From Climacium dendroides (lineage: Eukaryota; Streptophyta; Bryopsida; Hypnales; Climaciaceae): 64,000 bases of DNA. Location: positions 15,127,489 through 15,191,488 of the forward strand of contig OX467090.1 in the NCBI GenBank assembly GCA_950106755.1, in the 5' to 3' direction. The position numbers were made by a program, and so were the translations under genes. The notes beneath the pieces were generated by a model, which did not search any database, was not told the DNA's origin, and saw only the letters and a list, made by a program, of their open reading frames with translations. This document shows positions 24,401-34,370 of the stretch, piece after piece; the stretch's first letter is position 1; each line of letters starts with the position of its first letter.

Positions 24401-25444
24401 ATCAAGCAAACAAGTACGTATTTGGTGATTGTGATTGTGTATGTAGATGACTTGATCATCATGACCAACACAATGAGCAAGATGGTGGAAGTGAAGGCCA
24501 TGTTGAAGAGTCAATATGACATGAGCGACCTTGGTGAGTTACACTATTGTCTTGGAGTGGAGTTCATAAGGAACCGGGCGGCCCGCACCATCACCATGAG
24601 CCAAGGCAAGTACATTGAGGGCGTGTTGAAGCGATTCAATATGGAGGGATGCAAATCCGTTGGTACACCTCTTGATGTAAAGGAGAAGATGCCCAAGCTC
24701 ACGGATGAAGAGTATGAAGGTGTAAAGGCTGAAATGCAAGATGTGCCTTACAAAGCTGCGGTGGGGAGCTTGATGTATGCTATGGTGGCCACAAGACCTG
24801 ACCTTGCATTTGCCATGAGTGTGGTGAGTCAACACATGGCCAAAAGCGGCCCAAGGCATTGGACAACAGTGAAGAGGGTCATGCGATACCTCCAAGGAAC
24901 TTTGGATGCCAAGTTGGTACTTGGCGGCCAGAGCCTAGCATTAGTGGGTTTTTGTGATGCAGATTGGGCCGGAGATGCAACGGATAGGAGGTCGACCACA
25001 GGCTATGTGTTTATACTTGGAGGTGGTGCCATTTCATGGAATTCAAAGAAACAACCCACCATTGCATTGTCTACCACCGAGGCGGAGTACATGGCCATTA
25101 GCCAATGCACAAGAGAGGCCATATGGCTAAGGCAACTCATGAGTGATGTGGGATTGGAGCAAGGGAAGAGCACATGCATCATGTGTGACAATCAAGGCGC
25201 CATTGCCTTGGTGAAGAATCCCATCCATCACTCTCGGAGCAAACACATTGACATACAACACCATTTCATTCGTGAGAAGGTTGAAGAAGATGTGATTGAG
25301 ATGAAGTACATTTCCACGGAGCGCATGGTGGCCGATGTGCTTACAAAGGCACTTGGCAAGCCCCGACATGAAGTTCTTCGCAAGGAGATGGGTTTGACAT
25401 TGTTTGGCAACAAACAAAGTGGGAGTGTTGAAGAAAGTGAATAG
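21455..25444 (+). CDS. Copia A Gag-Pol polyprotein (intact, 1329 aa)
   Basis: A single frame encodes all retrotransposon proteins. Gag (UBN2-type, WKFKMEMILAEKDLWEIV) covers about residues 1-200. A zinc knuckle CYNCGKPGHLARFC starts at residue 225 and the aspartic protease motif DSGATQHM at 277. A GAG-pre-integrase HKRLGHL and the integrase core follow (HSDVCGP, DNGGEY, NGVAERANRT for the D, D, E residues). Reverse transcriptase has MDVIIAFLNP and YVDD, with its Asp near 998. RNase H (DADWAGD, near 1168) ends with ALSTTEAEYMA. The ATG lies in CCATGGCC after the leader repeats. The stop (25442-25444) is 19 bases inside the 3' LTR, so the last codons are LTR-encoded. No frameshift or stop is present, so the copy may still be active. 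Compared with segment 3 of the composite it reads FNEIFAPV for FNETFAPV. Confidence 0.97.
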   Translation: MATSDGDGVRVIDKFNGDNFGLWKFKMEMILAEKDLWEIVEGTEEVPTSDADVKVKKSYERRVKKAFSMIACNLVDRQLAHVRACKGPAEAWKVLCNIHETKSLSNMLFIRRKFFTCKMQENEDMLDHINKVKALADQLACLEVPVTDGDIVMTLLDSLPPSYEYLIMALETRPMEELTLDFITARLMHEVSKRKENEPQEGGAALYSRYGQGGSSQPRKETRTCYNCGKPGHLARFCRLPKKESVNKASVKEVEEDFAFAANEGFDNTDMFTWIVDSGATQHMTSHRQAFLTYAPISNRKVYLGDNNMVDAIGMGCIVVEVEVKGQVRTIRIQDALHVPKLHTNLLSVSKLVSQDLKVQFNNKGCVLGAPNGEMIVTASKEGNLYHLRFKSVNGTSKACLAQGAVHQHSLELWHKRLGHLNEKSVKSLQSMVGGMQVEKGSCDLKCEACIEGKQARQPFPSDGGTRATKVLEIVHSDVCGPMKTTSMGGARYFLTFIDDFSRKIWVFMLKCKSEVFEKFKAWKALVENESGHKVKVLRSDNGGEYMSKALEAFMREHGIQHQTSAPYTPQQNGVAERANRTLMEMARSMVHAQGLTYDLWAEAVSNAAYTRNRCPTNAIASMTPQEAWSGKRPNIGHMRIFGCVAYALDLSPKRSKLDVKGIKCLLMGYCEGSKAYRLMCLETKKIIKSRDVSFVEDKQGDTNALEICPSGSKEEPKIEVDKSPSMPKDDEDHDETPPTPKEKSCPSPSSPPIEDEEEDASKEPRYPTRERRPLGEWWKNHIFPQEQVEHANVACVEDPRNMGEAMKSLDASKWEQAMKEEYTSLMAKGTWELSPLPRDRTSVGCKWVFCTKRDASGNIVRYKARLVAKGYSQVEGVDFNEIFAPVAKFCTIRCMASIGATMDLEMHQMDVIIAFLNPGLEEVIYMDQPKGFVQEGREYLKCKLKKAIYGLRQSGRAWYMDVDALFAREGYKRSHADHSLYIKQTSTYLVIVIVYVDDLIIMTNTMSKMVEVKAMLKSQYDMSDLGELHYCLGVEFIRNRAARTITMSQGKYIEGVLKRFNMEGCKSVGTPLDVKEKMPKLTDEEYEGVKAEMQDVPYKAAVGSLMYAMVATRPDLAFAMSVVSQHMAKSGPRHWTTVKRVMRYLQGTLDAKLVLGGQSLALVGFCDADWAGDATDRRSTTGYVFILGGGAISWNSKKQPTIALSTTEAEYMAISQCTREAIWLRQLMSDVGLEQGKSTCIMCDNQGAIALVKNPIHHSRSKHIDIQHHFIREKVEEDVIEMKYISTERMVADVLTKALGKPRHEVLRKEMGLTLFGNKQSGSVEESE

Positions 25445-25728
25445 ATTGGCATAGAATGTTTGTGGGAGCTCTTAGTATGGGCTGACCTTAGTTGTGTGTT
25501 GTTTGTAGCCAAAGCAATGGGCTATTAGAGAGGGGCAGCCCTCCTAGTGGTGCCTATAGAGAGGGGCAGCCCTCCTAGAGGACCTTTGTCCCATATGGTT
25601 AGTCATGGCACTTAGTAGAAGAGTGGTATAAGAGGGCAGCCCCTAGCATGGGCTTGACACCCCTTTCTCACACATGTTTGTGTTCCCCTTCATTGGAATA
25701 TATTGGCTTGGTTTTCTTTCTCTCAATA
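25426..25728 (+). repeat. Copia A 3' LTR
   Basis: Reads the same as the 5' LTR base for base; followed by the GTTTT duplication. Confidence 0.96.
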
Positions 25729-25733
25729 GTTTT

Positions 25734-26360
25734 AAGACCAACACTTACTAATAAACTTATCTTTTTACAAGTAAATAGGTGAACAATTACAATTGTGTAT
25801 ACAAATTGAATTGATGTGAAATAATATAATAACAATCATCATCTCATAGAAATATAATGTGTATGTTTTTTGTATTCATATATTCTTCATCATGTTCTTT
25901 GCATAAATTTTTTGTTGTCTCCCTATTTGTAGGCGTGAAGCGTGACCCCTAATTGCCTAAGTGACAATATTTGGTCAATCCAAAATTTTTATTACATTTG
26001 TGTAGGGGCAATTAAATTTTCTTTGACTACTTAAATTTTTTTATGGGAAGTATTGAAGGTGATTTATTGACAGATTTTATTTTTAACCAAAAAAGGTAAA
26101 TATTTGATTTTTGAGAGGTCCTCCAAGGCATATATATACCATAATTAATGGAAGAATAAAGCTTTCTAATTTTACATGATTTTTGAGATCTTCAAAATTG
26201 TACTAAGTATCCATGTGCTTTGAAAATGATCTCAATGGAAAGAATGAAAGTGTTTCTATGATTTTCATTGTTGCAAATTTAAACATGCAATTGTTGATTT
26301 GGAGTTATTTGGGATTCTTGCTTGTAAGAACAATCGCATTTAAAAAAATAGCAAGGTGGA
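25734..26360. other. AT-rich non-coding part of the giant element
   Basis: No gene, palindrome copy or further insertion recognised. Confidence 0.4.
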
Positions 26361-26783
26361 TGGTGTGATGAGTTCGCTAATTCTTCATTTGAACTTCAAG
26401 TTTTTGAAAGTGCACTTTAGTGTGCTAATACAATTTTTAGTTCATGTCACCTCCAAATGGATCCCAAAAGACTCTCATATGCCAATTTCTCAAACATTGT
26501 GGGGAAGAACAACATACTATGAATAGATAGGATATATACATTTCTCTTGTTAGAATCTCACAACTTCTATGCATGGTGTGATGAGTTTGCTAGCTCTTCA
26601 TTTGAACTTCAAATTTTTGAAAGTGCACTTTAGTGTGCTAATACAATTTCTAGTTGTTCATGTCACCTCCAAATGGATCCCAAAAGACTCATATGCCAAT
26701 TTCTCAAACATTGTGGTGAAGAATAACATACTATAAATAGGATACATACATTTCTCTTGTTACAATCTCACAACTTCTATGCA
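26361..26783. repeat. Tandem direct duplication, unit about 213 bp
   Basis: Copy 1 (26361-26573) and copy 2 (26574-26783) both begin TGGTGTGATGAGTT and continue through CCAAATGGATCCCAAAAGACT to CTCACAACTTCTATGCA. A few differences and small gaps separate them. No coding function seen. Confidence 0.88.
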
Positions 26784-26975
26784 ACTTCAAATGCAAAACA
26801 GGTACGGATACTAAACAAGCTCTTTAAACATCTAGTATAAGGCTAGATTTGGGAAAAACAACCAATTTGCTTCATGCGCAATAACTATAAGCCCTTGTGC
26901 TCTTTTTCCGTAGAAAAACACACACGCTTGCACATGTACTTTGGGATTAAACCGCTCCCAAGTTTGTGTTTCTCT

Positions 26976-27250
26976 TCAGATGCCACACTGGGCAACGAGG
27001 TCCCCATTTTCAGGCAAGGAAGGTGTGATGGTCATGAATGCACAACAAACCTCAGGCTTGGAAATCTCCCCAGCATGCTTTTCCAGTGCATAACAGATAT
27101 ACATGGTTGTAATCACAGAAAACATGGCTACATAAAAAAATGTCACTAGCCCTACCCATGTGATGGGAAAATAGTACATGAGGGCAATCTGTAGTTTCAT
27201 CCAAGCAGATGCATTCGAGAAACACTCCAGCACTCCATAAACCTGCAGCG
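26976..27250 (-). CDS. Possible exon encoding a short membrane protein segment
   Basis: After a good acceptor (ACGCTGCAG, minus strand, near 27243) a frame of about 90 codons contains a hydrophobic stretch (MYYFPITWVGLVTFFYVAM, then ISVITTMY-like FSVITTMYICYAL) that could form one or two membrane helices. No family recognised. It lies 3' of the large minus-strand gene on the same strand and may be a separate gene fragment or a captured host exon. Length and composition alone do not prove it is coding. Confidence 0.25.
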
Positions 27251-28492
27251 TATGGTGAAAGGCACCCATAGCATCAATAGGAGCAATTCAGCATAGTGGG
27301 AGGCACCTTTTCCTAAAACTGACATTTGGGTAGTATTAGTGAGTGGAAATCATGAGGATTCAAAAAAAATTTAGATTTTTCAAATGTGGTATGTAATTTC
27401 TATGATTTTTCAAAGTATTGGTTTCAAAGTGCGATCTAGCAAAAAGTTCCATCACCATTTCCTCCAGCTTGGCGAACCTCAAGCTGATCTCTTAACTCGA
27501 GGCCACCGCTTCTTTGATCTGCTTGTCCTTGAGGTCAAGCTCATCCTGTCGTGCCTTCTTCTTTGCCTCTCTCCTGGCCTTCCGCTCGTTTACCATGTCC
27601 CAATATCCAGGATCATCCTTCACTTTAGTGGAAGGCTTAGCCACCGACTTAGAGACTGCCGGCGTCGACACGACAGCCTCTTTTTCGGGCTCACTCTCTT
27701 CGTCGTCGTCGTCAGAGGAGTGCGGGAAGTCCTTTGAATCAAAATCACTCAGATCCACAACCTCGTGAGTGATTACGGACTTCATCTTCTGGCGTTCCGC
27801 AGGAAGGACGTCTTCACCAGCTCTACCTTCAACCTCATGCGCTTGGGAACCACCCATCGCGGCATCCGAAACCTCATCCTCAGCGCGGTTTTGTGTAGCT
27901 TCCAACTGCTGAGGAGGAGGCAACTCAGGTGACCGCTGCACATGTGATTGTTGACGAGGTGGTTGTCCCCAATCTCCCCGCTGCTCTTGCGTCCGCTTGG
28001 TCCTTAGTTCAGCTTGCCGTTGGTCCCACTCCGTATCTGTCTCAACCTCTTTGTCTACTGAAGACCCTGCCTCGGTAGTCCGCACAGGCTTTAAAGTGGG
28101 CACCATACTCCCATATTCGTCAATGCCAAGCAGGTCCTCATCAGGAACTGCTTCTGAGGGACGCGGTGTCACCTCGCGTCTGTTTCCAGAACTAGAGTCC
28201 TCATCTGATGACTCTCACTCAGATGCTGACCGAGGTGATTCCAAATCGTCGCCATGTGGCGGAGACACGGAGAGCAAAAGTGGAGACCCAACGTGCAATG
28301 GCCGCACGTACTTCGCAAAATACGGGGAATTGGAATGAAGAAAATCATTCATATCCAATGAGTCAGCCAACGTTGCCACTACTCGATGTCTCGCCCTTAG
28401 ATCTTTGTCTACGATGCCATAGAAGTATGCTCTGAACATCTAGACAAGCCAACAATGGAGCCAAATCTTAGTCACTATGATTATAGAGTTTG

Positions 28493-28672
28493 TATCCTCG
28501 AGTCGAGGATAATTTCCTATACACCATAGTCACTAATATATTATGCCATTATGAATAGAATCGACTATATCTTCGAGTTGAGGATAATTCAAGGATCATA
28601 AAAACATCTAAAAACAAAGCCTATGCTAGAAAATTGAACAAAAGCAATAAACTATCCTCGAGTCGAGGATAA
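28493..28672. repeat. Palindrome cluster 3 (three copies inside an intron)
   Basis: Copies at 28493-28512, 28568-28588 (variant ATCTTCGAGTTGAGGAT) and 28653-28672. All lie in the second intron of the large minus-strand gene. Confidence 0.92.
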
Positions 28673-30046
28673 GCATACCTTTGCAACCAGCACACACTTT
28701 GATCCTACGTAGATGCCTAAGACATTTTCGCCGGAAACCGCGAAGCTTTGGAGGATCTCGAAATAGAACTCCATTCGAAGTTCCGTCGCGTACAACCTCC
28801 ACTTCACTTCATTGTTCTTGGAGGAATCCAGGTAGTACGGAATATCGGGGGTGCCGTATTCCGTTTTCATTCTCCACCACACTAGAGAAGCGTGCTCGTC
28901 ACCCTTCTTGAACAGAAAGAGCAGTGGCACTAGAGGAGCCAATGACTGGTTCGTTACATTGTTCAGCCACTCGGTTGGGAATGTATCTTGACTGAACGTA
29001 GTCAAACTCTGTGAGTTGAGTTTTGGCAAATTGTGCAGCAGTTTGCCGTTCAGCTGAGTCGCCCAGGATCCACAACCATACACTGGCCTCCGTAGCTGCT
29101 GGCTGCAGCTTCGTGGTAAGGAACTCCAAGAATGGTTGCAGAGATGGTGTTTTGTCCGTCTCCTTGGGCTTCCAGAGTTGACGGACATCAAGAATGGCGA
29201 GGTTGAGAGGCCGTGGCTCGTAATTGTAACTCCCGCTGACGACGAGAACCCTTTCTTGAACGTCCAGTCCCCTCAACGCCACTCCTCCAGAAATAGAAGG
29301 CAATCTATACTTCAACTTCATGAACCTTTGGAAAAGAGTTTGTTCGTCCTCGAACTTCTCTCCAAGATCTTTTGCCCTCCAATTCTTGGCTTCATTCGTC
29401 AACCTCTTCTTAAAAAATTCTCCTCAAGGGTGTGAAAGAAGGAAGTCCCATGTCGGCGCAGAAAATCGGTGCCTCGCTTTCCATGCCCTCCAGACGTTGT
29501 CCAAGACGTCTCCATTGTCTTGTCGTAAGTCCAACGAGGGCTTGATAGCTATGAATTCTTCAAGGACAATCTTCTTTCGCTTCCTGCGTTCAACCCAATC
29601 TGCGCCACCGTAGTTGTCGGGCACCAAAATCTTCGTCCTCTGCACGGACACTTTCGGGTAAGACCCATTCTGGGAAGGTGTCTTGTTCAGCAAATGCAAC
29701 GCATATGTAGCCAAGTCCTTGTCTGTGAAGTGGCCGAGGTGCTTGAAAAACTCTCGTTTCAAGGAGAAAGCTTTTCGATTGAAGCCCTTGAGCTCTTTAA
29801 ACTTCAGCCTTGTGATTGGCTCGACTAAGTCGCCCTTAGAATGCATCGTCAGAAATTCATTCCAGTACTTGAAAAGACTGTCCCGAAGCGTGATAATCTT
29901 CATCTCACACTTCAAGTCAACTGCTGTCTTAATAGTCGCTCCGTCCTTTTCCGGATTGATATTTTTGAAGCGACTGACCATAAGCGTACAAAATTTCTGC
30001 AAGACACGAGTAGATTGGGTCAATGCACAGCTACATATTTCGCACT

Positions 30047-30134
30047 TATCTTCGAATTGATGATAATTAATTACTACTGACATGTATTGCAAACAATGTC
30101 TACTATTGGAAATCTATCCTCGACTCGAAGATAA
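30047..30134. repeat. Palindrome cluster 4 (two copies inside an intron)
   Basis: Copies at 30047-30068 (ATCTTCGAATTGATGAT, diverged) and 30115-30134 (ATCCTCGACTCGAAGAT). Both lie in the first intron of the large minus-strand gene. Confidence 0.88.
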
Positions 30135-31604
30135 TGAGGATCATTCAAGACTTACCTGGTACTGGATACTACTTAAGACGGCTCCATTTCTTCTGAAATT
30201 TGCCTCCTCTGGATCATTTGTCGGGCGGAGACAATGGATCCAGATGTTTCGACAACTAACAATCTGGTTCCCCCAGGTTGGCTGCGCGTGATCGAGGTGG
30301 TTGGTGGAGTTGTAGAAGGCAGAGATGTTCGTCAACATCTCTGGGTCTAGGGTCCAGACAACGTAAGCCTCCCACGTCTGAAGTTCTCGCCTTCGTGTTT
30401 CACTGCAGTCCTCAACCTGCAACTCTTGAGAGGCGGTGACACTGTGTTGGCCATTGATTATCATGAATCTGCCGTCCTTAATGTCATCCCATTTCAGGGG
30501 AGGGGACTTCAAAAGTCGTTTCTTGGCATCCACGGGAGTGATGCAAATACACTACCTTTGCTTGATATCGCCCAATTGGATGAGCTCCTTCTTCACGTCC
30601 TCAACAATGCCTCTCTCGAGCTTCCGAATAATATACTCATCTCTCGCAAGAAAGCATTGTTTGATCGACACTACGACAGGGTCTTGGCCCAACACAAAGC
30701 AAGTAGCGTGAGTATTCCAGAAATTCTTCTGAATTTCAGCAAACTTTTCGAAATCCTTTTTCTCCTTGTCGACTGCTTCCACAGTCGTAAGGGCTGACCC
30801 AAAACTACCAGCCACTACTGATTTGGATGTAGTGCCTCCCCGCGGTCGCTTTGGCTTGGAACTCGATGGACCTCGGGATTGAGTCTCCGGACGACTGCGT
30901 GGCTCCGAACGCACTTGTCTTGGACCAATTGCAACACTACCCGAAGCAGTCGCTGTCTGGCTTGGGTCAGTCGATTTCCTTTTCTTTCGATTCTGAGGCG
31001 CACCAATTGGAGGGACTTGCTGCACATGTCTGATTGCATATCGATCTAATGCTCCTCAGATATTATTGAGTCTTCTACAAATGACAAACGATGTACCATC
31101 AATCCAGGGCAGATATTTTGATGCCTCAAACGTCCTCACTAATTCCGTAATCTGAGACGCCTCCAAAGTAGCGACGAGATACGCTATGTCAAACCGTGTG
31201 TGATCACTTCTTATATCTAGGACAAGAGAGTGGTAGTGATCACCAGCACGCCCGTCTTCCCCAACGTCCCGGAGCACAATAACGACATAGTGTTGGTGGT
31301 GCTCTTCGATTACTAAAACTTTCTCATTCTGCTTCAGTGGTAAAAAGGTCGTCTGATCCTTGGCGCGGTAGAGAAGGTAGACGTAATCCTTGTACTTATT
31401 CATGCCGAATGACCACGCGACAATGTTGTCTTTGAATCGCCAGAGCTTCCCGTAAGTCTCTGGCAATTCAGCTATGAACGGCTCGTTCACAAACGGGTTC
31501 TTGAACGGCTCCATCAGTAGTAGTGCAGTCGAGTAGTCGTAACTGCCTTCCGCCTCCATATCTGCACTTGCCCACGTATTGATCAGGTTACGACTTCCAC
31601 TAAG

Positions 31605-32400
31605 GATATCTTCGAGTCGAGGATGTGTTTCCATTATTTCTAGGCTTGACTCCTGGAATGATATTACTTCTACTCATGGCGTGATGTCAATGTTGATAGC
31701 TAGATACGTTGGCGACCGTGAATATGGTCTATCCTCTCAGACAAGAGGAAGCAATGTATCTTCGAATCGAAGATAAATGACCGTCATCATTGTGGACCTA
31801 GCTGGAGTAATGGTTCGTTCACTTTAGTCTTCTAATGCAATTGAATTATTGTGTTCCATTGATACGGGATTCCATCATCTTCAGTGTCATTATGTTGTTC
31901 TCTTGTGTCTCTGACATACCTGAATAGGCCTTTGGCAGGCTTTAATTTTTCTTATCTTAGCATTTTTAATTTGTTTTGATGAACACAATTATCTTCGCGT
32001 CGACGATAATAGTAGCACGGACATTCTAGGACCGCGCGTAGACATCGAAACACTCAAATTTATTGTGAACTAAAACTCATCTGATGGAATGTACAATGCT
32101 GGTCTTACGATAATTGACTTGGTTTTCCAACGCTTCAGCTATCATTTCTGCAAGGACATCGGATTATTAATCCTTTTGTTGTGCGCAATTTATCCTCGAC
32201 TCGAGGATAAATTGCACTACGGGTACACGAGGTTATCCTCGCCCCGAGGATAATTATCCTCGAGGCAAGAATGGATTTGAGACCCCTCGAGTTTGTTATC
32301 GTCGAGTCGAGGATAATTATCCTCTCCAGAATGACTAGACCCTGAAAATGAAATCGTGCTGGACTAAGGGAAACACAATTATCTTCGGGTCGAAGATAAC
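31605..32400. repeat. Palindrome cluster 5 at and upstream of the large gene's start
   Basis: Copies at 31605-31625 (inside codons 3-9), 31756-31776, 31988-32010, 32185-32215, 32232-32253, 32252-32271 (half), 32294-32316 and 32378-32400. The copy centred on 32200 is a perfect 31-bp palindrome with 15-bp arms (GCAATTTATCCTCGA, a central C, and the complement). 31756-31776 (TATCTTCGAATCGAAGATA) is also perfectly paired but with a different arm sequence. Confidence 0.93.
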
Positions 32401-33309
32401 TATAGCATGTTCGTTAAGGAAATGGACGTGTAGGCGTAAACCCTAAAATTTATGTTCAAATGAAGTTCCTTGAATCCCATGTCGTATTACTAAACCCTAA
32501 ATCATTCGTCCAGATAGGAACTATGAATGTAACAACTGAACACTAATGAACTCGAACCTTGTTACAGGCAACTATGAACTAATCAAAAGGAAAAGCAACA
32601 AATCAAACTACAAGTGCAATGCAAGAAGGTAGAAATTGAAATTCAAGAACAAGAACTGAATACATACCTGACAATAATAGCAATATACAAGCGCTGAAAC
32701 CCAAAAAATTCGTCGACGCTCCACTCCAACTCCACTACATACACCGTAGGAAAGGACGATTCTAAACGACTTCAAAATGTAAATGAAGGTGTGCGCATAG
32801 CTTCAAAGTAGCATTCACAAACCCAAACACAAAAACTTGCGCAAATAACTCTCACACAAAGATCACGCACACAGAACTCAACTGAACTCACTGAACTACA
32901 CGCACTTACAAGAAACAACTCACTCAACTACACAAGCCGCAAAGAATCACGCACAATCACGCACAACAAACACGCACAGACACTCACAGCTCAGAAAACA
33001 AATGTGCGTACGCGCGCTGGCGGGAGGGAGATGACCTACCAAGGCAGTGCCGAACCTAAACGGCGGCAAGCTCGGCAACACAGATTGGCGGCGCCAGACC
33101 ACGCAGTGTAGGCTCGTCCTGCTAGGCTCGGCGGCGGCAGGTTTGGGTAGTAGGCTTGGCAGTCTAGGGAGGAATCAGGCTCGGTTTAAGGGTTTAGGGT
33201 TTAGGCATTTCTTCTTTGTCATGTACAAAATGTCTTAGGGTTTAGTAATTCGATTCCTCGTTTAATGTTCAGTTATAGGGTTTTTGCATACACGTCCAGT
33301 CCACGAACT
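32401..33309. other. Probable promoter and 5' leader region of the large minus-strand gene
   Basis: No reading frame that I can support. The stretch 32660-33000 is purine-poor (CA-rich on the + strand). Telobox motifs lie at its right end. Confidence 0.35.
33188..33244. promoter_or_regulatory. Telobox motifs (TTTAGGG)
   Basis: AAGGGTTTAGGGTTTAGG at 33188-33205 and TTAGGGTTTAG at 33234-33244. Single teloboxes are common near plant transcription starts. Position upstream of the minus-strand gene at 31634 suggests a promoter role, which is inference. Confidence 0.4.
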
Positions 33310-33584
33310 AGTTATCATCGACCCGAAGATAATTGCAATTACCAATAGTCCAGCATGACTAAATATTTAGGCCATAGACATTCACGCAAGGATGATTATT
33401 GTCGACTCGACGATAAAATGTTCCCAGGGTCCCGAATGATTTCGTGCTTCGTGGATATTTATCCTCGAGGCCAAGATATTTATCCTCGAGGCAAGGATAT
33501 TTATTCTGATGGCGAGGATATTTATCCTCGAGGCAAGGATAATTTAGTAGACCCGTGGTCCTTTTTATTCTCGAGGCGAGGATA
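33310..33584. repeat. Palindrome cluster 6, including a tandem run
   Basis: Copies at 33310-33333 and 33396-33418, then a near-tandem run of related TTTATCCTCGAGGC(A)AGGATA units between 33457 and 33543 at about 20-bp spacing and one at 33562-33584. In this run the centre is changed (CTCGAGGCAAGG), so the arms pair less well. Confidence 0.9.
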
Positions 33585-34365
33585 CTGAGTCCATTGAATG
33601 ATTTACTATTCATGTCTAAGAGTTTCCTAACATCTTAAGCAAGTTGTAATCAAAGTATTGTGTAGGGTTCATGCAATCATAAGGGATTTTTTGAATTTAG
33701 GGTTAACTTTTGTAGAAAAATTTCAATTTATTCAATTCAAATTCTTTCGCTATTCATTTCATTGGAGTCTACAGATTTTTATGAAATCTATAAATAATTT
33801 GTAAGTGAGTCTGTTACATTCATTTGAATCTTATAGGGTCTTATCGAGGAGTTTGAAAGCAACCCTACACTGAACAAGAGTAATTGGAAAAAGATCATAT
33901 ACATTGAAAATAGATGTAGTTCTTACGATTTTTTTAGATCTAAATAAATGCAACACCTATGAATAAGAAAAATTTTGTAGAAAAAATGTCATGGTAAATA
34001 ATTTATATTTCTAGAATTCAAAATATTTCCTCAAAATATGTATATTTTAAGAAAAAAATTATAATTTCACTATGTACTATATATGCTTTGCATATTATTA
34101 TTTTAGGCTAGAAGCAATAATTGTGAGTGATTTAGCAAAAGAGGTTTTATATTTATACAAGATCAAATAATACTCTAAAATTATTCTTATCCAAATTAAA
34201 TTCAAATTTTTTCATTACAATAAAAAACATTTGTATCCAAACATATGATGAATTTTATTATACAATTTTTGACTACATAGATTGCAAGATATAATTGAAG
34301 TTCAGTGTAGTAATAAATATTTTCGAGGCACCTTCCGTTATCGTAATAGCTTAATGAACCTTGAA
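33585..34365. other. AT-rich non-coding part of the giant element
   Basis: No gene recognised. It ends with the TTCTC target duplication (34366-34370) of the composite retroelement. Confidence 0.4.
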
Positions 34366-34370
34366 TTCTC

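Larger units (their letters stand above)
20392..25728 (+). mobile_element. Ty1/copia LTR retrotransposon, copy A (complete)
   Basis: 5,337 bp with two 303-bp LTRs that I read as identical (20392-20694 and 25426-25728). A perfect 5-bp duplication GTTTT (20387-20391 and 25729-25733), a primer-binding site, a purine-rich tract before the 3' LTR (AAAGTGGGAG) and one long intact gag-pol frame complete it. LTR ends are TGTTGAAG and CTCAATA. Identical LTRs mean recent insertion. Confidence 0.97.
27492..31634 (-). pseudogene. Large decayed multi-exon gene of the giant element, with ParB/DGQHR-like 'NGQHS' segment
   Basis: Exon 1 31634-30156 starts METHPRLEDI; intron 30155-29997 (GTAAGT/TTGCAG, both phase 0); exon 2 29996-28679; intron 28678-28440 (GTATGC/GTCTAG); exon 3 28439-27492. 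This gives about 1,250 codons. The frame is interrupted by TGA 31056-31058, TAG 30552-30554, TGA 29424-29426 and TGA 28215-28217, and by a one-base shift near 28985. Coding resumes in the same frame after each stop, so these are lesions in one gene. Near 30450 is DGRFMIINGQHSVTASQEL, recalling the GQHR signature of ParB/Srx-fold and DGQHR proteins. Exon 2 has LNLAILDVRQLW and ASVWLWILGD, loosely like a degenerate adenine-methylase core. The last exon is acidic, then basic coiled-coil (RREAKKKARQDELDLKDKQ). Function unknown; family links are weak inference. Confidence 0.65.

Noticed and set aside
27492..31634. Reassigned stop codons (alternative genetic code)
   Set aside because: The VPS13, kinase and intact copia frames use the standard code with normal stops. 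Internal stops occur only in element genes.
33457..33584. CRISPR-like array
   Set aside because: The repeats are self-complementary, near-tandem or irregularly spaced, and have no uniform unique spacers. The genome is eukaryotic.
16681..33600. Endogenous giant-virus insertion
   Set aside because: I recognise no capsid, viral polymerase, packaging ATPase or other hallmark gene. TIRs and a target duplication fit a transposon better.
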